From Clostridiales bacterium (GTDB lineage Bacteria > Bacillota > Clostridia > Saccharofermentanales > Saccharofermentanaceae), in the NCBI GenBank assembly GCA_017612755.1, contig JAGAFH010000186.1, positions 1 to 10,091 of the forward strand: 10,091 nucleotides of DNA. The letters run 5' to 3'. Position numbers and translations under genes: made by a program. The notes under the pieces are model-generated. The model saw nothing but the letters and a program-made list of their open reading frames with translations, made no database searches and was not told where the DNA came from. Shown piece by piece: positions 1 through 6,487 of the stretch (its first letter is position 1; every line of letters begins with the position of its first letter).

Positions 1-245
1 ATGATGAGATCCGGATCCTTTTCGAGGGATTCCTCAATAGTGGGAACATGGCCTGTATTTACCATACCGCCGGATCCAGTTCCGCTCTTATAGTAATGAA
101 ACTGCATACGTCCGAAAACGGCAGCTTTTGAACCTTTTTTAAGAGGAAGGACATTACCGTCGTTCTTCAGGAGAACGGATCCTTCCTGAGCTATCTTAAG
201 TGCCGCAGCACGATATCTGTTCCAGTCTAATATGATGTCAGGCAT
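1..245 (-). CDS. GH3 family beta-glucosidase, N-terminal fragment (runs off left edge)
   Basis: Reading the minus strand from the ATG at 245-243 gives 81 open codons to the window edge, beginning MPDIILDWNRYRAAALKIAQ. What follows (GSVLLKNDGNVLPLKKGSKAAVFGR in pieces, then YYKSGTGSGGMVN) matches the start of the catalytic domain of glycoside hydrolase family 3: the 'EG-hVLLKN-ALPL' segment and the 'FGR-Q-YYKSGTGSGGMVN' segment found in many clostridial beta-glucosidases. No signal peptide is visible, so a cytoplasmic enzyme acting on imported beta-glucosides is likely; the substrate is not decidable here. The catalytic Asp and the C-terminal domains lie outside the window. The start is fixed by GGAGG (complement of 255-259) nine bases upstream. 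That site is buried in a hairpin (separate entry). The gene follows the helicase in the same direction, with 75 bp between. Confidence 0.82.
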   Translation of the reverse strand, partial: MPDIILDWNRYRAAALKIAQEGSVLLKNDGNVLPLKKGSKAAVFGRMQFHYYKSGTGSGGMVNTGHVPTIEESLEKDPDLI

Positions 246-246
246 G

Positions 247-296
247 AAAAAACACCTCCGATAGTCACTAATAAGATTTTAAACTATCCGGGGTGT
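247..296 (-). promoter_or_regulatory. Hairpin plus T6 covering the GH3 Shine-Dalgarno; terminator or attenuator candidate
   Basis: On the minus strand, ACACCCCGGATAGT (296-283) can pair with ACTATCGGAGGTGT (265-252) at 12 of 14 positions, across a 17-nt AT-rich loop. The right arm is followed directly by TTTTTT (252-247, sharing one base with the arm), and the GH3 ATG begins two bases later. The right arm contains GGAGG, the ribosome site of the GH3 gene. The structure therefore has the shape of an intrinsic terminator for the helicase transcript and would also hide the ribosome site of any transcript that reads through. Whether it acts as terminator, translational switch or both is inference. 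Confidence 0.5.
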
Positions 297-320
297 GTTT
301 TGTTAGCAGAATTATTGTTT

Positions 321-1454
321 TTATGTAAAATCGATCGTTATCTTCAAAGGGTCGCAGGCAGTATATCTGATGATCTCATCCATCCTGGGTCTCTCCTTGT
401 AGGACACGAGGGAATAGGCCGACCCCTTTCTTCCCGCTCTTCCCGTCCTTCCGATCCTGTGAAGATAGAACTCGTTCTCGTTGGGGATCTCGTAGTTAAA
501 GACTGCCTCAACGTCGTCCACATCTATTCCGCGGGCTATGACATCAGTTGCCACCAGAACGTCGAACTTGCCTTTTCTGTAGGCATCCATGACCCTGTTC
601 CTGGTGCCCTGTCCGATGCTTCCGTGAAGGAGCCTGCAGGATACTCCGGAAGACTCCAGCTTTGAAGCCACCTTCTCAGTCTGAAGTTTTGTATTACAGA
701 AGACGATGGCCTTCTTGATGGAGTTGCTGTCCATGATGCGGATGATGGCATCCACCTTATCCTTCTCCGGGATCTCTATCAGATACTCATCGATATCAGG
801 ATGGTCCTCAGCCTTGGGCATAACGTCTATCTCGGCTGCGCCCTCCATGAACTGCCAGGTGATATCCAGGATCTCCCTGGGCATGGTGGCGGAGAAGAGA
901 GCCATCTGCTTATCATCGGGAGTAGCCGCGATTATCTTCTTGATGTCCCTGATAAATCCCATCTTCAGCATCTCGTCCGCCTCATCCAGCACGAGGGTAT
1001 AGATGTCTCCGATATCGATCATCTTCCTGGAGACCAGATCAAGAAGTCTTCCCGGGGTAGCTACTACCACCTGGGGCTTCTTGGCGATCTTCTCGCTCTG
1101 GATCTTCATGGACTGGCCGCCGATGATGGCGCAGACCTTAAAGCCCTTGATATTCCTTCCGAGACCTTTGATCTCGGAGGTGATCTGTAAAGCCAGCTCC
1201 CTGGTGGGACAGAGGATCAGGGCCTGTACAAAGTCAGCCTTCATGTTCAGGTATTCAAGGATAGGTATGGAAAAAGCAAAAGTCTTTCCCGTTCCGGTGG
1301 GAGCCTTTGCTATAAGTGACATATTATCCATAAGAAGCGGTATAGCCTTCTGCTGTACCGTAGTGGGACGCTTTACCCCCATCTTCTTAAGTGCCCCCAT
1401 TATCTCCGGGGACAGGTCCATATCGTTAAAACTTATTTCTTTATTCTCATCCAT
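321..1454 (-). CDS. DEAD-box ATP-dependent RNA helicase, core-only form
   Basis: A 377-residue protein with a full set of superfamily 2 DEAD-box motifs in order: Q motif (F9 to Q34-Q35), motif I APTGTGKT (51-58), Ia PTRELA (83-88), Ib TPGR (133-136), II DEAD (157-160), III SAT (188-190), IV IVFCNT (about 250-255), V ATDVIARGID (302-311) and VI HRIGRTGRAGR (332-342). It ends about 35 residues after motif VI, without the basic or RNA-binding C-terminal extension of DbpA- or CshA-type helicases, so it is a bare two-RecA-domain core. Expected work is ATP-dependent RNA unwinding in ribosome assembly, mRNA decay or cold adaptation; which one cannot be read. The start is supported by the Q-motif phenylalanine, which lies only eight residues in. 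There is no Shine-Dalgarno before this ATG; see the promoter entry. It is transcribed divergently from the deoB-deoC fusion gene. Confidence 0.93.
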   Translation of the reverse strand: MDENKEISFNDMDLSPEIMGALKKMGVKRPTTVQQKAIPLLMDNMSLIAKAPTGTGKTFAFSIPILEYLNMKADFVQALILCPTRELALQITSEIKGLGRNIKGFKVCAIIGGQSMKIQSEKIAKKPQVVVATPGRLLDLVSRKMIDIGDIYTLVLDEADEMLKMGFIRDIKKIIAATPDDKQMALFSATMPREILDITWQFMEGAAEIDVMPKAEDHPDIDEYLIEIPEKDKVDAIIRIMDSNSIKKAIVFCNTKLQTEKVASKLESSGVSCRLLHGSIGQGTRNRVMDAYRKGKFDVLVATDVIARGIDVDDVEAVFNYEIPNENEFYLHRIGRTGRAGRKGSAYSLVSYKERPRMDEIIRYTACDPLKITIDFT

Positions 1455-1504
1455 AAGGGCTATTATAATTCATTATCGGTTATAATTTAAGAAGATAATT
1501 TCTG
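1455..1504. promoter_or_regulatory. Divergent promoter region, helicase (-) and deoB-deoC fusion (+)
   Basis: This short AT-rich gap holds ATTATAAT at 1462-1469, a perfect palindrome that reads TATAAT on both strands, and a second TATAAT at 1481-1486 (+), which reads TATAAC on the minus strand. No good TTGACA box is seen at the right spacing on either strand. On the minus strand, the TATAAT at 1467-1462 ends 7 nt before the helicase ATG, which would put transcription start at or next to the start codon. On the plus strand, either element would give a leader of roughly 30-50 nt to the ATG at 1526. Exact promoter use is inferred. Confidence 0.5.
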
Positions 1505-1525
1505 ATGAAAATGACGGAGGTCTTT

Positions 1526-3358
1526 ATGGCAAAAAGGGTCTTTCTTGTGGTTCTTGACAGCTTTGGCATAGGCGGCGCGCCCGACAGCGCATCTTTCGGA
1601 GACGAGGGAAGCAACACTCTGGCAGCGGTCCTGTCCGATTCTGACGCCCCCTTCCCCAACCTGGCGAAGATGGGTCTTTTCGACATAGACGGCCATGACG
1701 ATGAAAGGATCATAAAGTGGAAAAAAGCCCAAAAAGACCTGCCCTGCCCCCAGGGTACCTACGGCAGGATAAGAGAGCTCTCCAAGGGAAAAGACTCCAC
1801 CATCGGTCACTGGGAAATGGCAGGCGTCTATTCCTCATCGCCCCTTCCCACCTATCCTGACGGATTCCCGGAGGAGATCATCACAAAGCTTAAGGAAGCC
1901 ACCGGACGGGGCATCCTCTGTAATAAGCCCTACAGCGGCACGGAAGTCATAAAGGACTACGGCGGGGAACACATGAAGACCGGAGATCTGATCGTCTATA
2001 CCTCCGCCGACTCAGTCCTTCAGATCGCAGCCCACGAGGACATCGTTCCCGTAGAGACCCTCTATGAATACTGCGAAAAAGCCAGGGCCATAATGACGGG
2101 AGAACACGGCGTGGGAAGGATAATCGCCCGCCCCTTCACGGGAGAGCCCGGATCTTTTGTAAGGACGGAGAGAAGACACGACTTCTCCTTAAGCGCCCCT
2201 TCGGATACCATGTGCGACACCCTTAAAGCCAACGGCCTGGATGTAATATCCGTAGGTAAGATAAAGGACCTTTTCGCCCAGAGGGGATTTACGGAGATGA
2301 TCCCCACCTCCGGCAACACGGAAGGCATCGAAAAGTTCCTGGAGCTTTCAGACAGGGACTTTAACGGCCTCTGCTACATAAACCTGGTGGACTTCGACAT
2401 GAAGTACGGCCACAGAAATGACATCCCCGGATATGCAAAGGCCATGCATGAATTCGACGATGCCTTAGGAAAGTTCCTGATGTATATGAGAAAGGATGAC
2501 CTTCTCATCATCACCGCCGACCACGGCTGCGACCCTTCAACAGAATCCACAGACCACTCCAGGGAATGCGTTCCCTTCCTGGCTTACGGCAAGGGACACG
2601 AGGCTCCCCTTAACCTGGGAACAAGAGCAGGTTTTGCCCTGGTGGCCCAGACGGTCTATGACGCTCTTCTGGGATATGACATCCCCCACATCTTTGAACC
2701 AAAGACCTCATCCCACAGGTATGATCCGGACAATATCATGTCCCATGTGGATATGACCAACCTTAAGGTCACCGCCACGGAAGATGACATCCGGGAACTG
2801 GTGGAATCAGCAGTTAAGAACGATGCGGCCTCCATCTGCGTCCAGCCCTGCTTCGTAAGGCTGGCATCAGAAACTGCAAGGGGCAGGATCTCCGTCTGTA
2901 CCGTCATCGGATTTCCCAACGGCTATTCCACTACGGCCGTAAAGAAGTTCGAAGCTGAGAACGCCTGCGACAACGGCGCATCCGAGATAGATATGGTCAT
3001 CAACATCAACCTGGTAAAGAGCGGCAAGCTGGATCAGGTGGCAGACGAGATCGGCATCATCGCCGACGCAGTCCACAGAAAGGGCGCTATCCTGAAGGTC
3101 ATCATCGAGACCTGTTATCTCACCAGGGCCGAAAAGGTGGCCCTCTGCCATATCGTGACAGTCCAGGGAGCAGACTTTATCAAGACCAGCACCGGCTTCG
3201 GAACGGCCGGCGCCGACATAGAGGATGTACGCCTTATGAGAAAGACCTGCGGACCTATGGTGGAGGTCAAAGCCGCCGGCGGCATCAGGTCAAAGGAACT
3301 GGCCAAGGAGATGATCGAAGCCGGAGCCGTAAGGATCGAGGCATCAGGTCTCAAGTAA
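1526..3358 (+). CDS. Phosphopentomutase-deoxyribose-phosphate aldolase fusion (DeoB-DeoC)
   Basis: A 610-residue bifunctional protein. Residues 1 to about 383 are a complete phosphopentomutase: RVFLVVLDSFGIG with metal ligand D11, GKDSTIGHWE around 88-97, PYSGTEV, the VDFD pair with GH (D289/D291, H296), TADHG (D332, H333) and TDHSRE (H344). After a linker near 384-405, residues from about 406 form a complete deoxyribose-phosphate aldolase: HVDMTNLK, CVQPCFV, TVIGFPNG, EIDMVINI (D489), KVIIETCYLT, GADFIKTSTGFG with the Schiff-base lysine K553, and VKAAGGIR with K582. It would convert (deoxy)ribose-1-phosphate to the 5-phosphate, then cleave deoxyribose-5-phosphate to glyceraldehyde-3-phosphate and acetaldehyde, in the cytoplasm. 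The start is ATG 1526, five bases after GGAGG (1516-1520). An upstream in-frame ATG at 1505 lacks such a site. No nucleoside phosphorylase or transporter lies nearby. The fusion is continuous, with no frameshift visible. Confidence 0.92.
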   Translation: MAKRVFLVVLDSFGIGGAPDSASFGDEGSNTLAAVLSDSDAPFPNLAKMGLFDIDGHDDERIIKWKKAQKDLPCPQGTYGRIRELSKGKDSTIGHWEMAGVYSSSPLPTYPDGFPEEIITKLKEATGRGILCNKPYSGTEVIKDYGGEHMKTGDLIVYTSADSVLQIAAHEDIVPVETLYEYCEKARAIMTGEHGVGRIIARPFTGEPGSFVRTERRHDFSLSAPSDTMCDTLKANGLDVISVGKIKDLFAQRGFTEMIPTSGNTEGIEKFLELSDRDFNGLCYINLVDFDMKYGHRNDIPGYAKAMHEFDDALGKFLMYMRKDDLLIITADHGCDPSTESTDHSRECVPFLAYGKGHEAPLNLGTRAGFALVAQTVYDALLGYDIPHIFEPKTSSHRYDPDNIMSHVDMTNLKVTATEDDIRELVESAVKNDAASICVQPCFVRLASETARGRISVCTVIGFPNGYSTTAVKKFEAENACDNGASEIDMVININLVKSGKLDQVADEIGIIADAVHRKGAILKVIIETCYLTRAEKVALCHIVTVQGADFIKTSTGFGTAGADIEDVRLMRKTCGPMVEVKAAGGIRSKELAKEMIEAGAVRIEASGLK

Positions 3359-3388
3359 CAGGATTTTTGTTCTGTTTTGTTCGTTTTC
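3357..3388 (+). terminator. Weak intrinsic terminator candidate after the DeoB-DeoC gene
   Basis: Starting inside the stop codon, AACAGGA (3357-3363) can pair with TTCTGTT (3370-3376), with one G-T pair and a six-base loop. T-rich sequence follows to 3388. The stem is short and AT-rich, so termination may be leaky. Confidence 0.33.
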
Positions 3389-3449
3389 GCCTATATTGTA
3401 CCATTAATGTACCTTTATAGGTGATATACTCCTGTCATAAAAGAACAAA
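3365..3449 (+). repeat. TTTTGTTC direct pair with an inverted GAACAAA copy around the small-gene promoter
   Basis: TTTTGTTC occurs at 3365-3372 and 3375-3382, and the inverted form GAACAAA at 3443-3449, so the copies flank the promoter at 3422-3430. A palindrome CATTAATG lies between them at 3402-3409. These could be protein-binding sites or simply T-rich terminator sequence; only the repetition is seen directly. Confidence 0.3.
3422..3430 (+). promoter_or_regulatory. Extended -10 promoter (TG-A-TATACT) for the small membrane protein gene
   Basis: TGATATACT matches the extended -10 form TGnTATAAT with one mismatch. Seventeen bases upstream there is only CATTAA, a poor -35, which an extended -10 can tolerate. 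Transcription would start near 3437 and leave a leader of about 40 nt to the ATG at 3477. The palindrome CATTAATG (3402-3409) falls at the -35 position and could be an operator. Confidence 0.5.
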
Positions 3450-3476
3450 CGATCTTTTGTGAAAGGAGTATCCCTT

Positions 3477-3692
3477 ATGTCACCCTTTGAAATGTCAGTA
3501 GTTGGATTCTTTTTAATAGTAGCTGTTAAGGCAGCCCATGAGGCATATCTCTTCTGGAAGGAAGAGGAGGAGATCTATGAATATGCAAAAAGGCTCTCTG
3601 CCGTAAGAAAGCCCCGTCCCATCAAGAGAAGGGCTGATGTAAGACCTCTTCCCGTAAGAAAGCCCCCGGAGGATCTTCCGAGGGCTGCATGA
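3477..3692 (+). CDS. Unknown small membrane protein, single N-terminal span with basic Pro/Arg-rich tail
   Basis: I do not recognise this 71-residue protein. The start ATG at 3477 has AAAGGAG (3462-3468) eight bases upstream; an upstream in-frame GTG at 3459 overlaps that site and is unlikely. Residues about 6-26 are hydrophobic enough for one membrane span, although K18, H21 and E22 make its second half amphipathic. An acidic stretch (EEEE, 29-32) follows, then a tail with 'VRKPRP', 'IKRR' and 'VRKPP' that is rich in Arg, Lys and Pro and positively charged. Codons for the VRKP motif are repeated almost exactly (GTAAGAAAGCCCC at 3603 and 3654). It has its own promoter and lies tail-to-tail with the GGDEF gene, 19 bp apart. 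Good start signals make it a credible gene; function is unknown. Confidence 0.62.
   Translation: MSPFEMSVVGFFLIVAVKAAHEAYLFWKEEEEIYEYAKRLSAVRKPRPIKRRADVRPLPVRKPPEDLPRAA
3655..3686 (-). terminator. Intrinsic terminator candidate for the GGDEF gene, inside the convergent small gene
   Basis: On the minus strand, 3686 to 3661 forms a continuous 10-bp stem (AGCCCTCGGA pairing with TCCGGGGGCT, one G-T pair) with a six-base loop, followed by TTCTTA. It begins 25 bases after the GGDEF stop codon and lies wholly within the last codons of the plus-strand small gene. Read on the plus strand, the stem has a C-A mismatch and no T tract, so it would act mainly on leftward transcription. Confidence 0.5.
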
Positions 3693-3711
3693 TAACTGTC
3701 TTATGAAGATA

Positions 3712-4662
3712 TCAGAAGGATACCTGGTTCTTACCGTTCCTCTTTGACTTATAGAGTTTTCTGTCTGCAAGGGAGATAAGCTCAGAGATATCATTTCCCT
3801 TCTCATAGGATGCGATACCCAGGGAGATGGTGACCTTCTCCGACTTGTTCTCACCTACCGGTACAGGCGTTGCCTGGACTGTCTCGGCGATCTTCTTGGC
3901 GATACCCAGAGCCTGCATCTTGTCGCAGTCGGGAAGCATTACCATGAACTCGTCGCCGCCGATCCTGAAACATGTATCTGTCTTTCTGGCAACTACCAGC
4001 ATGGAGCTGGCCACGTGGCGGAGGACATCATCGCCGTGAGGCTGGCCGTACTGGTCGTTGATGAACTTCATATCATCGATATCGATCTCGATAAGAGCGA
4101 AAGTGCTCTCGTCAGATCTTCCCTCGTAGATACTGATGATCCTCTCCAGCTGCTCATAAAAATAACGTCTGTTATAAAGTCCGCAGAGATCGTCCACCCT
4201 GGCAAGTCTCTGGACCTTCTGGTAGGACTTCTCCAGTTCCTTCTCGATCTTCTTCTGCTCAGTGATATTCTTGGACATTCCCCAGGTACCGATGATCTCA
4301 TGATCCTTGTTGTAAAGGGGATACTTGGAGGCGAAGAAATACTGGGGCTCGTCATCCTCATCTCTCTTAAGCTCCTCCTCCACATTGAGGATAGGTTTTC
4401 CTGTCCTGATGATCTCCAGCTCCACGTTCCTGGCTGCCCAGGCAAATTCCTCGGGGAAGAAATCGAAGTCTGTCTTACCGAACATATCATCAGGGGTGGA
4501 ACCTACCTGATTGGCATGTCCTTTACTGTTCCAGAGGAACCTGGATTCAAGATCTTTGAAATAGACTGTATCAGATGAAAACTGACGTATTGTCTCAAGG
4601 ACAAGGCTGTCCAGTTCGAGTCTCTCTTCGGGAGTCATATTGATCGGTTCGCGTGTACTCAT
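3712..4662 (-). CDS. PAS-GGDEF diguanylate cyclase
   Basis: A soluble 316-residue protein with no membrane span. Residues about 20-135 form a PAS-like sensor domain ending in the PAC-type 'GTWGMSKNITEQKK' segment. Residues about 133-155 are a helical linker of Lys/Glu-rich heptads, and about 156-316 form the GGDEF domain: 'DDLCGLYNRRYF', the IDIDD metal-binding loop (193-197), RIGGDEF with GGDEF at 235-239, and the C-terminal 'SLGIAS' and 'ADRKLYKSKRNGKN' segments. The intact motif predicts synthesis of cyclic di-GMP from two GTP. An RxxD inhibitory site (R226-D229) stands five residues before GGDEF, so product feedback is expected. The usual 'FINDxxGHxxGD' reads GQPHGD here, a small change. 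The start has GGAGG (4671-4675) eight bases upstream. It lies 77 bp behind the histidine kinase in the same direction and may be partly cotranscribed. The PAS ligand is unknown. Confidence 0.93.
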   Translation of the reverse strand: MSTREPINMTPEERLELDSLVLETIRQFSSDTVYFKDLESRFLWNSKGHANQVGSTPDDMFGKTDFDFFPEEFAWAARNVELEIIRTGKPILNVEEELKRDEDDEPQYFFASKYPLYNKDHEIIGTWGMSKNITEQKKIEKELEKSYQKVQRLARVDDLCGLYNRRYFYEQLERIISIYEGRSDESTFALIEIDIDDMKFINDQYGQPHGDDVLRHVASSMLVVARKTDTCFRIGGDEFMVMLPDCDKMQALGIAKKIAETVQATPVPVGENKSEKVTISLGIASYEKGNDISELISLADRKLYKSKRNGKNQVSF

Positions 4663-4739
4663 GACAGGTACCTCCGATGTCTCAAAAATAACTTATTAAT
4701 TAACTTTAATGATAACACCTGAAGGAGTGAAAATTCAAC

Positions 4740-5642
4740 TCATATCGAAGGAAGCCTCATTCTGATCCCGAATATGTCTCCCTCTAATGAGGCTTCGATA
4801 GTCCCCTTCATGGAATCCACCAGTTTCTTGGCCACTGAAAGGCCTATTCCGCTGGAACTTACGTGCCTTGAAGCATCACCCTTGTAGAAGCGGTCGAAGA
4901 CCTTGGAAGGATCCGGCCTTCTGTCTTCTTCCACAGAATTCGAGATAGTGAAGGCAACATGCTTTTCCCCGTCCTTCTTAAGGCTGATATCAACGTCTCC
5001 CTTACCGTGGACAAGGCAGTTTTTTACCAGGTTCTGAAGGATCCTCTTGACGGACTGTTCGTTTGCTATGGCAAACAGGCCTTCCTCTATATCCACATGG
5101 GGCTCCATCCCCGCATTCTCAAAGTCTTCAAAATAAGAGAAGAGCGTCTGCATGGCGATATCCGAGATGGGGATCTTGTCCAGGGATACGTTGTAGTTGA
5201 TATTGGAGACCTTTGTGTAGAAGAACATCTCCTCCAGGATCTCACCTAAGGAATCTATCCTCTCGGAGATGATGTTTCTGTACTTCTCCTGCTCCCCTGG
5301 ATCCTCCGACTCGCCTAAGAGTTCGAAGTAACCCTTAAGGGACGTAAGGGGCGTTCTTATATCGTGGGACATATTGGTCAGGGTATCCCTGATCTCCTTA
5401 TCCTGCTTCATGACCTCCTGCTCTCTTTCGCGGCAGGAGAGGATGACCTCGTTTATATCCTTGGAAAGAGAAGTCATCTCACGGGATTTGCCGTAGAAAG
5501 TGACTGTCTTGTTAGTCCTGTTTTTGGCGATGAAATGGACCTGTGACTGAAGGTTCTTCAGCTGTGAGTAAAGGGATATGAGCATCATGGTAAGAGCCAG
5601 GACGACTGCGATAAGTACGATTGCGATTATTTCCCAGATCAT
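4740..5642 (-). CDS. Short one-TM sensor histidine kinase of the ABC transporter module
   Basis: A 300-residue kinase with one N-terminal membrane span (about 3-25) and no extracellular domain or HAMP. A helical region (about 25-88) leads into the H box MSHDIRTPLTSLKGY with phospho-acceptor H93, then an N box LQNLVKNCLVHG (N204, N208), an F-like segment FDRFYKGD (249-256) and a G2 box SSGIGLSVAKKL (263-274). The usual DxGxG G1 box is replaced by 'TISNS' (232-236), a form I associate with small Firmicute kinases. It should autophosphorylate and pass phosphate to the response regulator at 8474-9181. The start at 5642 is certain: its ATG overlaps the TGA of the upstream permease (ATGA), with AAGGAGG at 5660-5654, and an upstream in-frame start at 5687 would lie deep inside the permease gene. 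Lacking a sensor domain, it probably senses through the membrane or through the transporter. Confidence 0.9.
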   Translation of the reverse strand: MIWEIIAIVLIAVVLALTMMLISLYSQLKNLQSQVHFIAKNRTNKTVTFYGKSREMTSLSKDINEVILSCREREQEVMKQDKEIRDTLTNMSHDIRTPLTSLKGYFELLGESEDPGEQEKYRNIISERIDSLGEILEEMFFYTKVSNINYNVSLDKIPISDIAMQTLFSYFEDFENAGMEPHVDIEEGLFAIANEQSVKRILQNLVKNCLVHGKGDVDISLKKDGEKHVAFTISNSVEEDRRPDPSKVFDRFYKGDASRHVSSSGIGLSVAKKLVDSMKGTIEASLEGDIFGIRMRLPSI

Positions 5643-6484
5643 ATCTGTGTATCCCTCCTTGATGCCAGAACAGAAAGAACCGACCAAAACGTGATATTAA
5701 CAAATAAAGCAAAAAAGATGACCATCAAAGGCACATCGGAAGGCGTTCCGGTGGCATAGGAATGAAGATGGTTCCCGGGGAACAGAAAAACAGTTACCAG
5801 CTCTATGGCATCGGGAGCAGGGTTCGTCTCCGCAGCCGCCGAATGAGTTCCCGAGGCGACACCTAACATAAATGCGGTATTGTAACCCATGGCAAATAAT
5901 ATAGCTAAGATGGATATGAAATAGCATACGATATACATCGCCATAGATATGGCCTTTTTCCTGAAGAGCTTGGCACAGAAGAATACCGGAAGGCTCATAA
6001 CAAAGATCATCACGCCCCCGGCAGCGGTGACCTCAAGGAAAGTGACCGGATATTCAAAGAGCAGGATCTCTTCTGTTCCATCCACCAGGATACCCAGCAT
6101 TCCGGTCACGGGAGCCAGGAGTCCGCAGAACATACTGAATATAAAGAGCGCGCATATCTCCGAAAGACAGATCTTTGACCTGCTCCTGATCATACCCTCG
6201 ATATTGATCTTCTGTCTGTACTTATAGTAGTCACAGACGAAACATACCGTACTGTACATACAGAATAAAAGACCGGCCTCCACTCCGATGTTAAACCCGA
6301 TATACTGAGCGAGCTGAAGGCCCCCGCCTTCAAGTGTCACGGTGATCTCTTCCTCAAACAGATACATGAGCTCCAGGCAGAATACGATGAACAACAGGAA
6401 AAAAAGGGCGAGCAGCACTCCATAAATGAAGCGGCTGCCCTTAAATAGTCTTATTAATCCTATACGTACCAGGTTAATGAACAT
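5639..6484 (-). CDS. ABC transporter permease, second subunit
   Basis: A 281-residue integral membrane protein with six predicted spans (about 20-42, 60-85, 107-133, 148-171, 180-203, 251-274) and a longer loop between spans five and six. The layout fits the ABC-2 / lantibiotic-immunity type of permease, which works as a pair with a second permease on one ATPase. Sequence motifs are too weak to name the substrate. It starts 3 nt after the stop of the first permease and has only a poor, distant GAGGG, so translation is probably coupled. Its TGA overlaps the kinase ATG. Gene order makes it part of one transporter complex with the ATPase at 7471-8391. Confidence 0.82.
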   Translation of the reverse strand: MFINLVRIGLIRLFKGSRFIYGVLLALFFLLFIVFCLELMYLFEEEITVTLEGGGLQLAQYIGFNIGVEAGLLFCMYSTVCFVCDYYKYRQKINIEGMIRSRSKICLSEICALFIFSMFCGLLAPVTGMLGILVDGTEEILLFEYPVTFLEVTAAGGVMIFVMSLPVFFCAKLFRKKAISMAMYIVCYFISILAILFAMGYNTAFMLGVASGTHSAAAETNPAPDAIELVTVFLFPGNHLHSYATGTPSDVPLMVIFFALFVNITFWSVLSVLASRRDTQI

Positions 6485-6487
6485 CTG

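Noticed and set aside
300..1485. Several plus-strand open frames (300-665, 706-1002, 801-1190, 1003-1485)
   Set aside because: They lie wholly or mostly opposite the DEAD-box helicase, whose motifs are all intact, and have no recognisable domains or ribosome sites; they are antisense shadows.
1505..1525. Upstream ATG start for the DeoB-DeoC gene, adding seven residues
   Set aside because: The GGAGG five bases before ATG 1526 lies inside this stretch, and family members begin close to the RVFLVVLDSFGIG segment.
4663..4739. Possible cyclic di-GMP riboswitch or terminator ahead of the GGDEF gene
   Set aside because: The gap is only 77 bp, mostly AT-rich with a TTAATTAA palindrome; no GC-rich stem or riboswitch core is visible.
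5643..5687. Longer histidine kinase start, adding fifteen residues
   Set aside because: It would lie inside the upstream permease gene without its own ribosome site, while ATG 5642 has AAGGAGG and an ATGA overlap with the permease stop.
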